Assembly: GCF_000189635.1 (NCBI RefSeq)
Contig: NW_002476570.1
Location: forward strand, 310,001-374,000
DNA: 64,000 nucleotides
Reading direction: 5' to 3'
DNA from: Tetrahymena thermophila SB210
Taxonomy: Eukaryota; Ciliophora; Oligohymenophorea; Hymenostomatida; Tetrahymenidae
The notes under the pieces were generated by a model. It had not been told where the DNA came from, did not search any database, and saw nothing but the letters and a program-made list of their open reading frames with translations. The first letter of the stretch is position 1, and each line of letters begins with the position of its first letter. Shown here one piece after another: positions 51,507-64,000 of the stretch. The translations under genes and the position numbers were made by a program.

Positions 51507-52343
51507 AGATAAAATTTAAAAGTAAACATAATATTAAATATATTTTATTTAGGTTTACCTTTTTTATTTCTTTATTTGGTAGATAAAAAATTTATATAAT
51601 ATAATTAAACTATTATAAATTTCTCTTTTAGAAACAAATTTTAGTAAATTTCAATTTTTTAAAAATTAAATCTAAATATTTAATGCTAGTATTATTTTTT
51701 AAATAAAATAATCATATCTTACTTAAAAAATATATATCCAATTTTTCTTAAATAATAACTATTTTAAAGTAAAAAATTCATATTGTTTATTTGATATATA
51801 AGTTTTTTAGAGTATTAAAATTTAAATAAATTAATTATAATGTTAATACTAAATTTAAATAAAGTTCCTATGAGCGCTGGACTCCCTTTTTAAATTTAAG
51901 ATGGAATACATAATTTGCAAAGGTAAAATATTGAGCTAAATTATCTATTGAATATTAAAATATATATCCTTACAGTTTGATTGATCAAGTAAAAGTTTAA
52001 TTAAGAATGAAAGATAAATTTATATATAAAGATATATTAAAATCTATTATAAAGTATATTCATATAATAATATAAATCTTCAATATTAAAGCTTATTTTA
52101 ATTTTCTGTAAATTATTTATTTATTTATATTTTATTAAAATTAATTTATTTACTTACTAAGTTAGTTAGTTAGTTAGTTATTTTAGTTATTAGTTAATTA
52201 AGTAAGTAAAGTTCTATTTATAAGGATTAAAGTTCTATTTTATATAATTTCTATAGTAGTGAAGTAAATATAAGAAAATTTTTATTTTTTAGACTTTTAT
52301 AATTTTTTTAAAAGTTATGAATAATAATTGGTTTATTTAATTA
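51507..52343. other. Intergenic with a short TTAG repeat
   Basis: This is AT-rich sequence between two converging genes (phosphoesterase 1 and the TBC gene). Near 52160-52180 it holds about five copies of the 4-mer GTTA. These sit inside a pair of inverted 10-bp arms (TTTACTTACT near 52149 and AGTAAGTAAA near 52201-52210), so this may fold back and act at the shared 3' end. The 12-mer AAGTTCTATTTA is repeated nearby. No gene is seen. Confidence 0.5.
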
Positions 52344-54481
52344 TCAATCTTATTTTTTTTCTTTAACGATTTCTTAATTGATGTAATATAGCTTAATTTT
52401 TTCTAGATACTTTAGTTTTTCTTATTTGTCTTTGATGGTAAAATATTCTACAAAAAAAGTTATGTTGCTAACTTCACTGGCATAGTTTTAAACAAAACTA
52501 TCAGAATCTTGTTCTTGATAGTTTACTTTGTCTACTAATTAAGCATATTCCTCAGAAACGTAAGCTTTGCATTCTATTGCCAGTTTTCTTATTTAACTAT
52601 TTTTAAGTTGATACTTTTATGCATTCGAGATAACTTATTCTATGTCTACTGTATCAAGGGAGGGTAAATTTGTTTGAGTGAAACTGCTTTCATCTACTTT
52701 ACACATTTTTTTTGAAAAAAAGTGTATCATATCCATATTATCCATCTTTAAGAGCTGTTCTTTATACTAAACAAGTATTTCAAGAGCAACATATATCAAA
52801 GCAAAAATATTAGTGCTAATTACATAGTCCATAATACGAATACACTTACTTAAAGGAAAACTATATAAATATAACGTCATAAGCCATTTAGTTAACCATA
52901 TTGTATTTACAATTTCTTAATCCTTAAAATGCAAATACAATTCATTTAAGTGAGTCTTAAATAAATCTTCAAATACATATTCTAAAAATCTTAGCAAAGG
53001 AAAACCATTTTCAAACAAACCCACAAGCATATATTCTGGTCTAAAAGAAAGACTTATAAAACAATCAAAGACAGATGATTCATCTCCTCCACTAACAAGC
53101 AAAAGCATTCCCATGATAAAGTTCATTCCTTGACAATAACCGACCTATTTTTTTAACAATAACGCAAATTAAGAATTAGTTAAATTATATTTAAATTAAA
53201 AAAGCTGTTAAATATCTTTTAAGATAACTTATCTGACGTAAGTAAAAAGTGGGAAAAAGAAAATTTTATAAAAAGAGTAATTAATATTTTTTATCTATAT
53301 TAAAAAGAGACTTTGCATTTCAAATTTAATTCGCTTTTTTCAAAGAAATAGAAAAAAATAATAATAAAAATAGAAAACACTCTTTATTAATAAAAGGTTA
53401 TTATTATTTTATGTTATCACATATCAGCTGATTAATTAAAGTATTTGAATTATAAAAAAATGAATATCCCAATTGAATTTGAGACATAGTTTTAATTTAA
53501 AAGAGCTGATGCTAAACATTTTTAAGTATTTTCTTTTTCTTATGAGTAAGCTATGAAGTTTTAGTTTACATAATAAATACATAAGAAAATTAAAAAAGCT
53601 AATTATTAATGATATTTTTAGTAATTTATGAGAGAAAATTAATAAATAGTGGGGATTTGAATAAAAAATTAATTAGTTTTTATTATAATTTGTATAGAAA
53701 AACTAATTATTACCTTTCTAAATAGATTAGATGTTGCCATCAGAGTCCTTTTTAGCTGATCTTAACCCATTTACTTATCTTCAAAAAATTTTATTTCTGG
53801 AAAAGTTCTTGTTATGTCTTTGACAATTTGATACATATTATTTTCATAAAATTAGCCTTGATTTTTGTTCATGTATGGACACAGTAAATATTCATAAATA
53901 TTAGTCACTTTAAATTAAAAATACTTCTAGTATTCCTCTTCATTTAAAAGCTTTGTTTTCCAGCAAGACCAACGAATTTGCTAAGTTGGACCTACTTTTA
54001 GTTTTTAATTATAACTTTTTTTATTTTTTTTATAAGATTATTTCATAAATTCAGTCAAAAATTCATTGTAGTCTTCCTTATTTAAATCTTCTTTTGATTC
54101 CTCATTTATTTTCTTCCATTTTCCACTAGGATCAAACGACTTAGTCCTTCTTTGATCAAACTCTTCAGATGAATCTTCTACGTTCAAGTATTAGCCTATG
54201 TTCAATCCTTAATCAAAACTTTAAATAATCTTAATTTTAGACTGATTTGAGAGGAGATTGCTGTTAACCGCATTCTTAAATAAAATTATGGAGCCGTTAT
54301 CATCTATTTCTGTTTTCACAGAGCCACCACGATAGTGGGAGTCAATATCATTATTAACAATATTTTAATTGAGAGAAGTAATCTTTGTTTCTAAATTGGC
54401 TAAGCTATCTTATCCTAAAAAAACTCCACATGAATGAGCTTAGACTTATTTTTTGCATTCCTTTTCATTGGCACAACCCAT
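52344..54481 (-). CDS. TBC-domain Rab GTPase-activating protein
   Basis: Two exons, 53714-54481 and 52344-53144, with a 569-bp phase-0 intron give 522 aa. The TBC domain spans about 170-380. Both catalytic fingers are present: IVKDITR (IxxDxxR, near residue 223) and VGYCQGMNF (YxQ, near 258), the second starting right at exon 2. Further hallmarks are LLLVSGGDE, a W..KW segment and LYLYSFPL. TBC proteins speed GTP hydrolysis by Rab GTPases; the Rab target is unknown. The N-terminus MGCANEKEC fits N-myristoylation at Gly2 with palmitoylation at Cys3, so membrane tethering is likely (inference). The rest of the N-terminus is low-complexity and acidic; the C-terminus is helical. Confidence 0.88.
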
Positions 54482-56662
54482 AAGATAATAATAGTAAAAA
54501 AAAATTTCAGCTTTTTTATGAATAATTGAGGGTTCTTTCCTTAAAAAAATAATATTATAAAATATCTATATTAAGTGTATTTTACTTATTATTAATTAAA
54601 AAAAATTGATAATATTGTTTATTACTGATTACTTTGAGTTACTGCAGAATGAATTTTTGATAAGTCTATACAAATTCTTTAGTCTCTCAAAAAAAATTCA
54701 ATAACATTTGAATGTAAAAAACCTTTCCAGCAATCTGAGATAAAAAATAATACTAAAACCAATAAATACATGTAAAATTCATTTTGACTAATCTAAAGAT
54801 TATTAAAAAACCAATCATAATGCAAATCCCTCTTTATTTTGGAATATAAAATTTTGACTAAAGCAAATTAGTGTAAAATTAATAAGTGTCCTAGATTTCA
54901 TATGCAAATAAATTTTATTTTTGGGGTTCTGCTTAACTTATTTTTGAACATAAAAGACTAAATATATTTAAATATTGTCACCAATCAAAATATGTGAAAA
55001 GACAAATCTATTTATACTTCTGTAAATTTAGTATATTTAGTGAAAAGATAAATTACTCATTTTAATAATTTATACTTGTAAAGTTTTGATTTTAGTCTTA
55101 GTAATTAATTTTTGTTTGATATTTATACGAGTTTCTTTTAATTGATTATTTATTTATTTTTGAAAAAAATACTTAACAAAATATTATTTAAAAAATTAGC
55201 TTTAAAAAATCCAAAATTAATAATTTATAAAACAGATTGATAAAATATATTGAATAAATTAGTAATAATTATTTAAAAATATCAAATTATTTGAATTATC
55301 TTGCTCTATATAATAAATATCTAATAACCACTCAATAAATATAATTTACATTTTATGTGATAAAGTTTGTTAATAATCTTTTGTCAATATGTTTATTGGA
55401 TTTTTAGATATTTTTCTTAAATATTTTTTACAAATTGATAATTTTTTTAAAGAAAATCAATTTTTAAAAATATGATTTTTTAAAACGAAATTATTTTTTA
55501 AAAGGAAAAAATAAAAAAAGCTTAATTTATTATTATTTTTAATAAAATTTTTTAGTTAAAAAATTGCAAATGATTAATTTAATATCAAAACTATATAACA
55601 CAACAAATAATACATTATTAATATTTAAATGATTTTAAATAATTTTATAATAAGAATTATAAAAGACAGCTACTAAATAGCGTTTTTTGTTATAAAATAA
55701 AATTTAATTAATTAAAATTAATTATTTTAAAATTACTTTAAGTAATGATTTTTTTTGATTTTATTAAAGTTAAAATAATTGATCTTAATGAAATATAATA
55801 TTTTTTTATTCAATTCCATACTTTTGTAGAATTAGTAGAGAAGATCTTTATCATATTATTTGAAATTAATTTTATCCTATTAAGAATTATTTGATTTGAG
55901 AATTCTTAAATTAAAGAAAGTTGTTAATTGATATTCTTTTTGTTTAAAAGGTGGTTACCTTTTTCCTTCTTAGTTTGATTTGCTTTTGTATTTAGTGCTG
56001 AGTATTTTATGTTTTCAAATTTCATAAAGATAATTAGGATTATAAAAACATTATATTAATAGATATGATCTCATTTTTTGATGAATCATTTTTAAATATC
56101 AATTAAAATTTATTTTATGTTAAAGTGATTGATTCAACAAGTTAAACAAAAATCATCTTTTCTCTTAAATTAATAAAGATTAAAAAAATTACTTACAATA
56201 GAATCCAAATGAAAAAATATAAAATTTGATATAAAAATTGAAGGCATTTTTTATGAAGTAATTTAATTATAAAAAAGATTAAATTAATTACCATTTAAAA
56301 TATCAAAAAATTTATCTTATTTTAATCTTTAATTTATTTTAAAAATTTAAAATATAGTTAAAATCTTTTGTTGATATTTTTTGATAATTTTTTTGATCTT
56401 ATTAATTGATTTTATGATTAAATATATGAGTAAAATAAGACAAAATTTAAGTATGTTTTAAACATTAATCGCAATTTATAATTTAAATGGAATTTATTAG
56501 AATTTATATTGTTAATTTAACAAAATACGTAACAAAAAATATTACGATATCAATTCATGTCAATCCATTAATGTTTAAATAAAACTTACCATAAATTAAA
56601 ATTTAGGGTTGTAAACTAATATAATTATTAAAAAATAAAAATACTATAACTTAATATTTGAA
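54482..56662. other. Divergent intergenic region, 2.2 kb
   Basis: This extremely AT-rich region lies between the 5' end of the TBC gene and phosphoesterase gene 2, so it should hold both promoters. I see no reading frame with domain-like content, no tRNA and no obvious repeat. Confidence 0.5.
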
Positions 56663-58546
56663 ATGTAGAAAAATTTAATATTTTGTGTGCTCATTATCAG
56701 CTTGGCTTGTCAGTTGACTACTTCTTAGAGTGATGAATGCTTTCCTCGTTTAGTCCGCTTGCTAATTGGTGATAAATATGCTGATAACAGCTCACCTTAC
56801 ACTGCTACATTGATGTATTAGACATACTCTGAATGTCAAAAATCTGGTATTGTTTTTAAAGGTTAAAGTTTTTAGACAGCTACAGTCTCTACTATCCACT
56901 CTGATTGGAATGACACCTTCTGTCATAATAAAAAGAAGTGTGAAAAGGTTATATACAATTAATATATTCACACTGTTAAAGTAGCAGTTGATCCATAAAC
57001 TAGTTTCACTTATGCTTTCTGTGCTGATAGTGCTAATAAAGAAGGATGCACTGAATTTTACACATCTAAAATGCCAGTTCTTTCTAGTAATACCAACATA
57101 GAATTTAGAACTAATTTTTTGTCTCAACTCGGTGATATTAAAAAAAAAACTACTCCTTTGAAGATTATCTTTTTCGGTGATAATGATTTAAGTGATGCTG
57201 GAAAAATTACTGTAAATGCCATTTATAAGATTTAAGAGAAAGAAAATTTCGATGCCTTTATATTTTGTGGTGACTATGGGTATGAATTCTATCAAAACAA
57301 TGGCACTGTAGGTGATGATTATATTAATGCTCTTACTAAAATTAACACAGCTGCACCAATGGCTATAACTGCTGGCAATCACGAAGACAACTTCAATTTC
57401 GAATTCTTTAACCAAAAATTCTAAATGCCATTTTTCACTGAAAATTAGAACAATTACTACTCCTTCAACATAGGTAATTTGAATCAATAACTTAATTATA
57501 ATGAATCGATGAATAAAGGACGCAAATTATGGTACATGAACAATACCCCACCTACTAAATTATGAAATATCCAAATATGTGAAAAATTTTTAATTCATTT
57601 ACTTTAATTGGTGGGTGATTGATTCAGACTATGATTTTTGCCACTTTTTTATTTGATGATATTTATTAAAATGCAATAAGAAGATTACGCAACTTGTTTA
57701 GTAAACAGTAAGATCACTAGATATTAATTTAAACAACAATTTTAATAAGGTTATTATGATAAATTTTATGACTAAAATCTTTTACACATAATCTGCGCAT
57801 TTAAATTGTTAATAGAAAAAATTTACTAATTACAAATAAATACATTCCAAAAATTAATAGATTAAATTTACAAATTCAAGCTATTTTTTTACCTTACTAT
57901 TTAAATCCTTTTTATTTTATTAATAGGAAATACTCACTTTTTGAGTTTAAATCTTCACTATTTTAATGACTAAGTTAACCCACCTAACGCAGAAAACTAG
58001 AAAAAAATGCTTAAATGGGTAGAATAAGACTTAAAAAGTGTAGATCGTTCAGTTACTCCTTGGGTAATTGTTTTTGGACATAAAATGATTTACTGTAAAG
58101 GATCTGATTGCTAAGATTTTGCTAAAGATTATGCTTAATTTGATACAATTTTAAATAAATACAAAGTTGATTTGTTCATTTCAGGTCATAAGCATAAATT
58201 TTTGGTAATGAAACCTATGAATAATGGTGATGTTGCTAAATATAAAATAAGCAAAGATAACATAATATCTTAATACGAAGGATTTTTAACAGTTGTCGAA
58301 GGTAATGGTGGAACAAGCAAAATGGACGATGATACTCTACCTGATATATTAAATACCTAAGAATTGAAAAATTCTGCAAATAGCAGTGGAGATTTTGATA
58401 AGAAAAAGTAAAAAGAAGCTTTGCTTGAAGAAATTACTAATATTGGATTTGGTATTCTAGAAATTTAAGATGATAACAATATTTTGATTCATTCAATAGA
58501 TAGCAAAACTTTAGAATCTGTTTATGATATTGGATTGAAAAAATGA
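56663..58546 (+). CDS. Secreted purple-acid-phosphatase-like metallophosphoesterase 2
   Basis: Exons 56663-57473 and 57927-58546 with a 453-bp phase-1 intron give 476 aa. The second codon is TAG (Gln), so standard-code tools would miss this start. A signal peptide covers about 1-20. Motifs: IIFFGDND near 171, FCGDYGYEF near 202, AGNHED near 238, FGHK near 320, SGHKHKF near 357. The full GHxH is kept here, unlike gene 1. There is no C-terminal hydrophobic tail, so the product should be soluble and secreted or lysosomal. A Lys/Asn/Asp-rich insertion lies near 420. Intron position, phase and length match gene 1, so the two arose by duplication, with the minus-strand TBC gene now between them. 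Confidence 0.87.
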
Positions 58547-59774
58547 ACTATCCAATGAAAACTGATTACAATAAAATTTCCTGAGTAATAATTAGAATTT
58601 TACCTTCTACTAGAATTATAAAAAAGATTAACATTTCATATATAAATTTCTATTTCATAAATACCCTATTTATAAAATATACTAAAACAAACTACTTTAA
58701 AAAATTATAAAATTCAAAAAATAAAAATAAATTTTTAAATTTATAAAACTTTTTAAAAGTATTTCTTTTTATTGTTAAAAATACTTAGATTCAAATTTAG
58801 GTTATTTTCACTATAAAACAAATCTAACTTATAAATACAAAATAAATAATTTTAGCTCTTTGAAAAATATTAAAAAACTTAAAATGCAAAAATTTTTAAT
58901 CAAAGTAATAAATATTTAATTTAATTTTTTTTCACTTTTTATATTTTTACCATTATTTTTAAATAAAATTAAATAATTGATAAATTAAAAATCTTAATTT
59001 TTAGAAGTTTTTTTTATTTATTTTTTAAAAATATTACTTGATGTATGTTATGTCATTTTTACTAAATAATTCTGTTTTAGTTTTAGAGATTTTTTAAATG
59101 TATGTATGTATAATCAGTTTACTATCTAAAGTATTTAATATAAATTAAAATGTAGAAATTTTATTGATTTAGAAGCAAAAGAGATAGCTATAGATAGTTA
59201 AAAATTAGATTATTATTGAATTACTTTACAAACTTAATTCCTTTCATAAGCTTTTTTTCTGATTTTTTTAAATAAAGAGCTAAAGTAATTTTTAATTAAA
59301 ACGAATGTAGATTTGTTTTTTTTTAATATTTGCTAAAAAAATAATATGATTTATTTATTAATAATGATAACTTAATAATTTAATAGATAGAATTTATCTA
59401 TATATTACAAAGTGTGAATATATTTTTTAGAATAAATAATAATTTTATATGTTACATTTGTTTATTTTATTATAAATTAATTTTAAGTATTTTATTTATT
59501 TATTTATTTAATAATTTTTATATTTGAATAATTCTTAATTAATTAAAATATATTTATTTATTTAATAGCTTCAATGACTTAATTTAATTTAAAATTATAA
59601 TTATTAGTTTGTTTATTTGTTTTAGATATTTATTTTTAAAATATGTTTAATCCGATTTAATTGTTTATTATTCATTTTGATTTACTTTTATAGCAGAGTT
59701 AAAGATTTATTTTTTCTATATATTAAATTTAAATTTATATTAACTATTAGGATAAATAAAGACCAATTTATTTT
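58547..59774. other. Intergenic between converging genes
   Basis: This is AT-rich sequence between the 3' ends of phosphoesterase 2 and the hybrid histidine kinase. It includes (TTTA)n-like runs near 59495 and 59550. No gene, tRNA or larger repeat is seen. Confidence 0.5.
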
Positions 59775-62700
59775 TCAGTTATTTCGTATTTTTATTGAAT
59801 CTTTTTGTTAACCTTCATGAGCTGAATTTTAAACATCATCATCATCATAGTCTTCTTCTTCTTCAGATTCATCGTTTTCATCAAATATGACATTGTACCA
59901 TTAGTTAAGTAGGAGGTCTAAGGCTTCTTAAAAGACTGGTTTTTTGATGAAATCATCCATACCATTTGCCAGCGCTTTTGATTTATCCTCATCAGAAACA
60001 TATGCAGTGCATGCTACAATTATAGGTTACTTACTAATGTAGGAATTTCCATTAAAAAAGTTTCTGATATCTTAAGTTGCTTCGTAACCATTTTTAATTG
60101 GCATTTCTATATCCATAAAAATGAGCTTATAAGATTTACAGCAAGTATTTTCATAATATCTTTTTTCAACTAATTCAACAGCTTTTTATCCGTTCTAAGC
60201 TTGGTCAATTTTGAATCCATAAGTTTTAAGTTGCATTGTGATAGCATGCATATTAAATAGATTATCATCTACTACCAAGAGTTATGCACAATCACAAACT
60301 TTTTAAGCTTTTAGATTATTAGTTTTGTCTTCAATGCTAGTGTTATTTAAATTACTATTTTCTTTATTTAACACTTAATTTTATTAGTTTTAATTCTTTT
60401 AAATGTTATAATCACTAGAATTTTCTAATACTTGCTACTAACCATCGAATCTTTCATCTTCTTCACTCTTTTTCTTAGATATATTAAAATTTAAATCATT
60501 GATTATTGATATTTCCTAAGATTATCTTTCATATATTTCAAAATTTGATTCTTATTAAGAAGGTGGAATGGCGACAGTAGTAGCAGTAGTTGCTATGTTT
60601 TTGAGGGCACTTGAGCTTGTAGCTGCTGTTTTCTTATGTTACTAAATTGATGTAGAAGAAGATTAGGACTACTTAATACCTGATTAAGCTAAGAATTTTC
60701 TTTTCTTGCTTGCAATTAACTTGCTACTATTATTATTACCACTACTACTCATATCAATAGGTGATAAATGCATTTGCAAGGCATTTTCTTAAGAGGATGG
60801 TGTTTTTATTAAAGACGTTGTTGGTGAATTACTATTTCTCTTTTTAATGTGAGCTTGAGAATGAATGCTGTTGTAGCTGATATAAGCATCTCCACTCATT
60901 TCTTTTTGCTCAGATTTAATTGTTTTTAAGGTTTTTGTTTTATACGTAGTTTTAGTATGAATGGTTGTTGACTTATACAAAGGTCTTTAATTATTGATAT
61001 AAGATATGCTTGATTTTTAACTAACATTTAGGATATCTTAATTTACGATATCACTTTTGTTGCTGCTACTGCTGCTTAAATCATTGAACTCTGGAAGTTC
61101 GTTTTCTCTAACTTTGAAAGTAGCTATAGGAGTTAAGTTTTAAATGGAGTTCCTATTAATCTCAGAGTCACAAATACAACACGAGTCCTCATACTGTACT
61201 CCAGAGCCGACTAAATTCTTCTAATTATTAGTCTTGACTGTTTTACTTGTCTTGCTAGTTTTATTAGTTTTGTTGGATTTATTTGTAAAGTTGCTATTTA
61301 TACGAATGGTTCTAACTTATGGTGAATCTTCTACTTTCATGCTATGATTTCTTCCGAATTATGAAGTTTACTTGATATATTAATCAACTTATCCAAAAGA
61401 GCTAAGCTACCTCATCTTAGTTTGCTGGCTTACTGGAGAATCAACAAGACTATTGATTGTCTCCATTTTTTTTCTAGATTCCTCCTTATTGTATATCTTA
61501 TGTTCTTACAGGTCTTCTTCTCTATCTTCTACTAGAATAGAAAAAACAGAGCCATGGCCTATTTCAGATTGAACTCTTATTCCTCCTTTATTAATTGGCC
61601 CTAAACCTTTAGCAATACCTTTTAATTATTGATTTTGTTTAAAATAATTAAATTAAAAATTTGAATAAATTTAACAAATAAATGTATTAATGAATGGTCC
61701 GTATAAATTAATTACTAATCAAAATTTTGATTAAGTAAAAATAAGGAGTAATCTTGAAAGATGACCATAGATTCAAATTTTCAAGTTGAAGAAAAAATTA
61801 ATACTATTCATAAAAGTTAAGCAAAATTATTTCATTTGGAGTAAGTTTTATTTAAAATCAAAATTAATTCATTTGCTTAAATTAGAAAATTAATTTTATG
61901 TATAAAGAACATAATTTTAGTGCTAATTTAAAAAAAAAATATTTAATTAGCAAAAATGAAAAAAAAATAGTTTTTTATTTTGAATAAAATCTAAATTGTT
62001 TAATAAATATTCAAAATATAATTCTAATTTTTTTTCATTTTTGATTTTGTTTTACTAATTTTAAAAATAAAATAACAAAAAATGATAATGGAGATAATTT
62101 AAATTTTTTAAATTATGTTTACTTTTTTCAAAACATTTTAAACTTAAATTATAAAAAATAAAATAAAATGAATAAAAAATTACTGTTTGATATTGTAAGA
62201 CCAAGACCACATCCTTAACTGTTCAAAGATTAATTTTCTCCTAAATCAATTTTATTGAAGATTGTAAATATTTTTTGTATATCTTCAGGAGATATTCCTA
62301 TTCCTTGGTCTTCAACAGATATTTCTACTATATTATTTTGGTTATTTTTAAGGTCTTCTTCTGCTAGAAAATCTGATTAAGATTAGCTTGAAATCTAGTT
62401 GGTGCTATCTTTGTAGTTTATTAAAGTTGCAGAGACTATAATTTAGCCCTAAGATGTAAATTTCATAGCGTTTGAAAGAAAATTTAGGACAACTTACCTT
62501 ATCCTGTTAGGATCTGAATTTATAATTTTAGGGCATTTTTCATCATACTTTAGTACGAGCTCTACATTACTTTCATTTTATTTGCCCTAAATTCCAACCA
62601 ATGAAACACAAGAAGAAAGAAGCTCTTCTAAATCAAATTTTATAAAAGAAAATTTGAATTTTCCACTATCTATTTACACAAAATCTAAAATATCATTGAT

Positions 62701-64000
62701 AAGATTTAGTAGCAGTTTATTTGAATTCAATGCAGGATCAATATATGTTTATATGTAATCTGACATCTTTTCTAATAATTTTAAACTGACCTATCCTTCC
62801 TCGGCTTTCTAATTTTAGCTTACTAGCTAATTAGATTAAGACTATGATTTGTTTTAAGCTTGTAGCTTATTTCTGATTTTGTCTTTTATTGATAATATAT
62901 TTTCTGGTTGTTTCTAATCAGCTTACATATCTTCTTTCATTATATTTTTTACTTATTGCAACATGGAAATAGAGCAATTCAAAGGAGTTCTCAGCTCATG
63001 TGAAAGCGAGGCAAACATTTTCATTCTGTATTTGCTCATATCTTCCAATTTTTTCTCATACATTTCCTACCAAAGTGGGTCAACTAAAACAAGGGCTAGT
63101 TACTCAACAAATCCATTAGTAACTATTTCGCACATTACCATACTTAATACTAAAGTACTATTTTTGTATTCAACCTCTACCTTAATCTACCAAAAATATA
63201 AAATAAAATAAATAAAAATTAATAAAAAAAATATTTTATTGTTATAAAAGCCGTAGAGTTAAAATCTATTTTTGAGAAAATTTAAAATTTAATGTCAAAA
63301 ATACAAAAATATATTTAGGAATTAGTATATTTTAATTCATTCATAAGAGGATTTAATTGATAGTAATTTATGGGTCAAGTAAGGGAAAAAAAATTTGAAC
63401 CAGTAACTAGATTTTTATTTATTTATTTAGAAAAAGATAATATAAATTTTGAAAGAAAAATAACTAATTGTAAAGTGCTAAACCATAATTTGAAAGATTA
63501 AATAGTAATTAATTATTTATTGAATTAATAAATCTTGCAAAATAAGTAAGTAAGTATCCTTAAATTTTGATTTGGATTTTTGAGGTTTCCTTTTTTTTTA
63601 ATCAAATTTTTTCTTCTTCTAATCTGATGTGTTTTTTTTTGTACTTTACATCCGTATTTAAAAATTTTAGTAGTATAGAAAAGTATTATTGTCAATTAAA
63701 TAGTTAATTAGATTTTTATCGAATGAATGTATAGATACCATTAATCTATCTATCTATTAAAAACAAAAAATATGTAAGAAATAAATTACCATGTCGTCAA
63801 TGTACTAGAAATAACCAATATACTGCTGCTAGTTTTTCATTTAAGAAACAAAACTTCCCTACCTCGAAGGAGACGCTTTTCTACTTTGCTGAGGTGCCAT
63901 ATATGTTTGCTAACTAGTTATATCTGAATTTCTCTTTTTTAATTAAAAAGTTTTTGCTGTTTTGGTATCCTAGTCTTGCTAGGTAATTTTTAGATTTTCG
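59775..64000 (-). CDS. Hybrid histidine kinase, 5' part beyond the window
   Basis: Three exons are visible: 63790-64000 (continuing past the window end), 62184-63186 and 59775-61618, joined by introns of 603 and 565 bp; about 1018 residues are seen. The first visible part is Ser/Gln-rich. Exon 62184-63186 carries the H box (FASLSHELRTPLN), the N box (VVLNFLSNAMKFT), the G1 box (VEDQGIGI) and the G2 box (CGLGLTIS). Exon 59775-61618 completes the ATPase fold (GGIRVQSEIGHGSVF). It continues with a ~400-residue Ser/Thr/Asn-rich linker and ends with a receiver: LVVDDN, Asp in LIFMDIEMP, Thr in ACTAY, Lys in IKKPV. An acidic tail follows. Autophosphorylation and transfer to the internal Asp are expected from the family. 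Any sensor domain must be upstream, outside the window. Confidence 0.9.

Noticed and set aside
53460-53612. 50-codon plus-strand frame with ATG inside the TBC intron
   Set aside because: It is short and unsupported by motif or neighbours; a 50-codon frame is ordinary in this code and composition.
61619-62183. Plus-strand ATG frame near 61761 inside the histidine kinase intron
   Set aside because: It quickly degenerates into low-complexity Ile/Leu/Lys text and has no homologous motif; the intron is well supported by the joined ATPase domain.

Overview
The window is ciliate nuclear DNA, most like Tetrahymena or a close oligohymenophorean relative. It is very AT-rich. Every convincing reading frame ends only at TGA, while TAA and TAG occur freely inside conserved domains, where they read as glutamine. 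Introns run from about 44 to 600 bp with GT..AG borders, which argues against Paramecium. I decoded all genes by eye in this code, joining exons where phase and domain continuity agreed.

Region 1 (1-36.7 kb, all + strand) is a tandem array. Five near-identical genes (A-E, starting at 1926, 8739, 14499, 20893 and 25885) each encode a signal peptide, H-type-lectin-like modules, a long cysteine-rich furin/growth-factor-receptor-like stretch and a multi-pass membrane C-terminus. A-D are all exactly 1155 aa; E is 951 aa because of two clean in-frame losses in the Cys-rich part. Spacers of 1.5-3.3 kb are themselves repeated and variably truncated. The array is bracketed by a ~250 bp direct repeat, whose right copy is the upstream region of a small LRR-like gene (31524). 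A diverged sixth family member follows at 32973, with the same last-intron position and phase.

Region 2 (37-42 kb, + strand) holds a five-exon syntaxin-type SNARE and a large signalling protein fusing a response-regulator receiver, a NEK-like kinase, a DEP domain and a DUF547 domain.

Region 3 (42.2-48 kb, - strand) holds two near-identical tRNA-Lys(CTT) genes, an LRR protein in which several exons equal one repeat, and a long coiled-coil protein.

Region 4 (49.6-64 kb) holds two purple-acid-phosphatase-like secreted metallophosphoesterase paralogues on the + strand, each with a ~450 bp intron at the same place. Between them, on the - strand, is a TBC-domain RabGAP with a probable lipidated N-terminus. 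The window closes with a - strand hybrid histidine kinase that runs off the right end.

The functional themes are surface recognition (lectin/Cys-rich membrane proteins), membrane traffic (SNARE, TBC) and two-component signalling linked to Ser/Thr phosphorylation. The most striking items are the recent, homogenised lectin-receptor array with variable patches in its lectin modules, and the receiver-kinase-DEP-DUF547 fusion.
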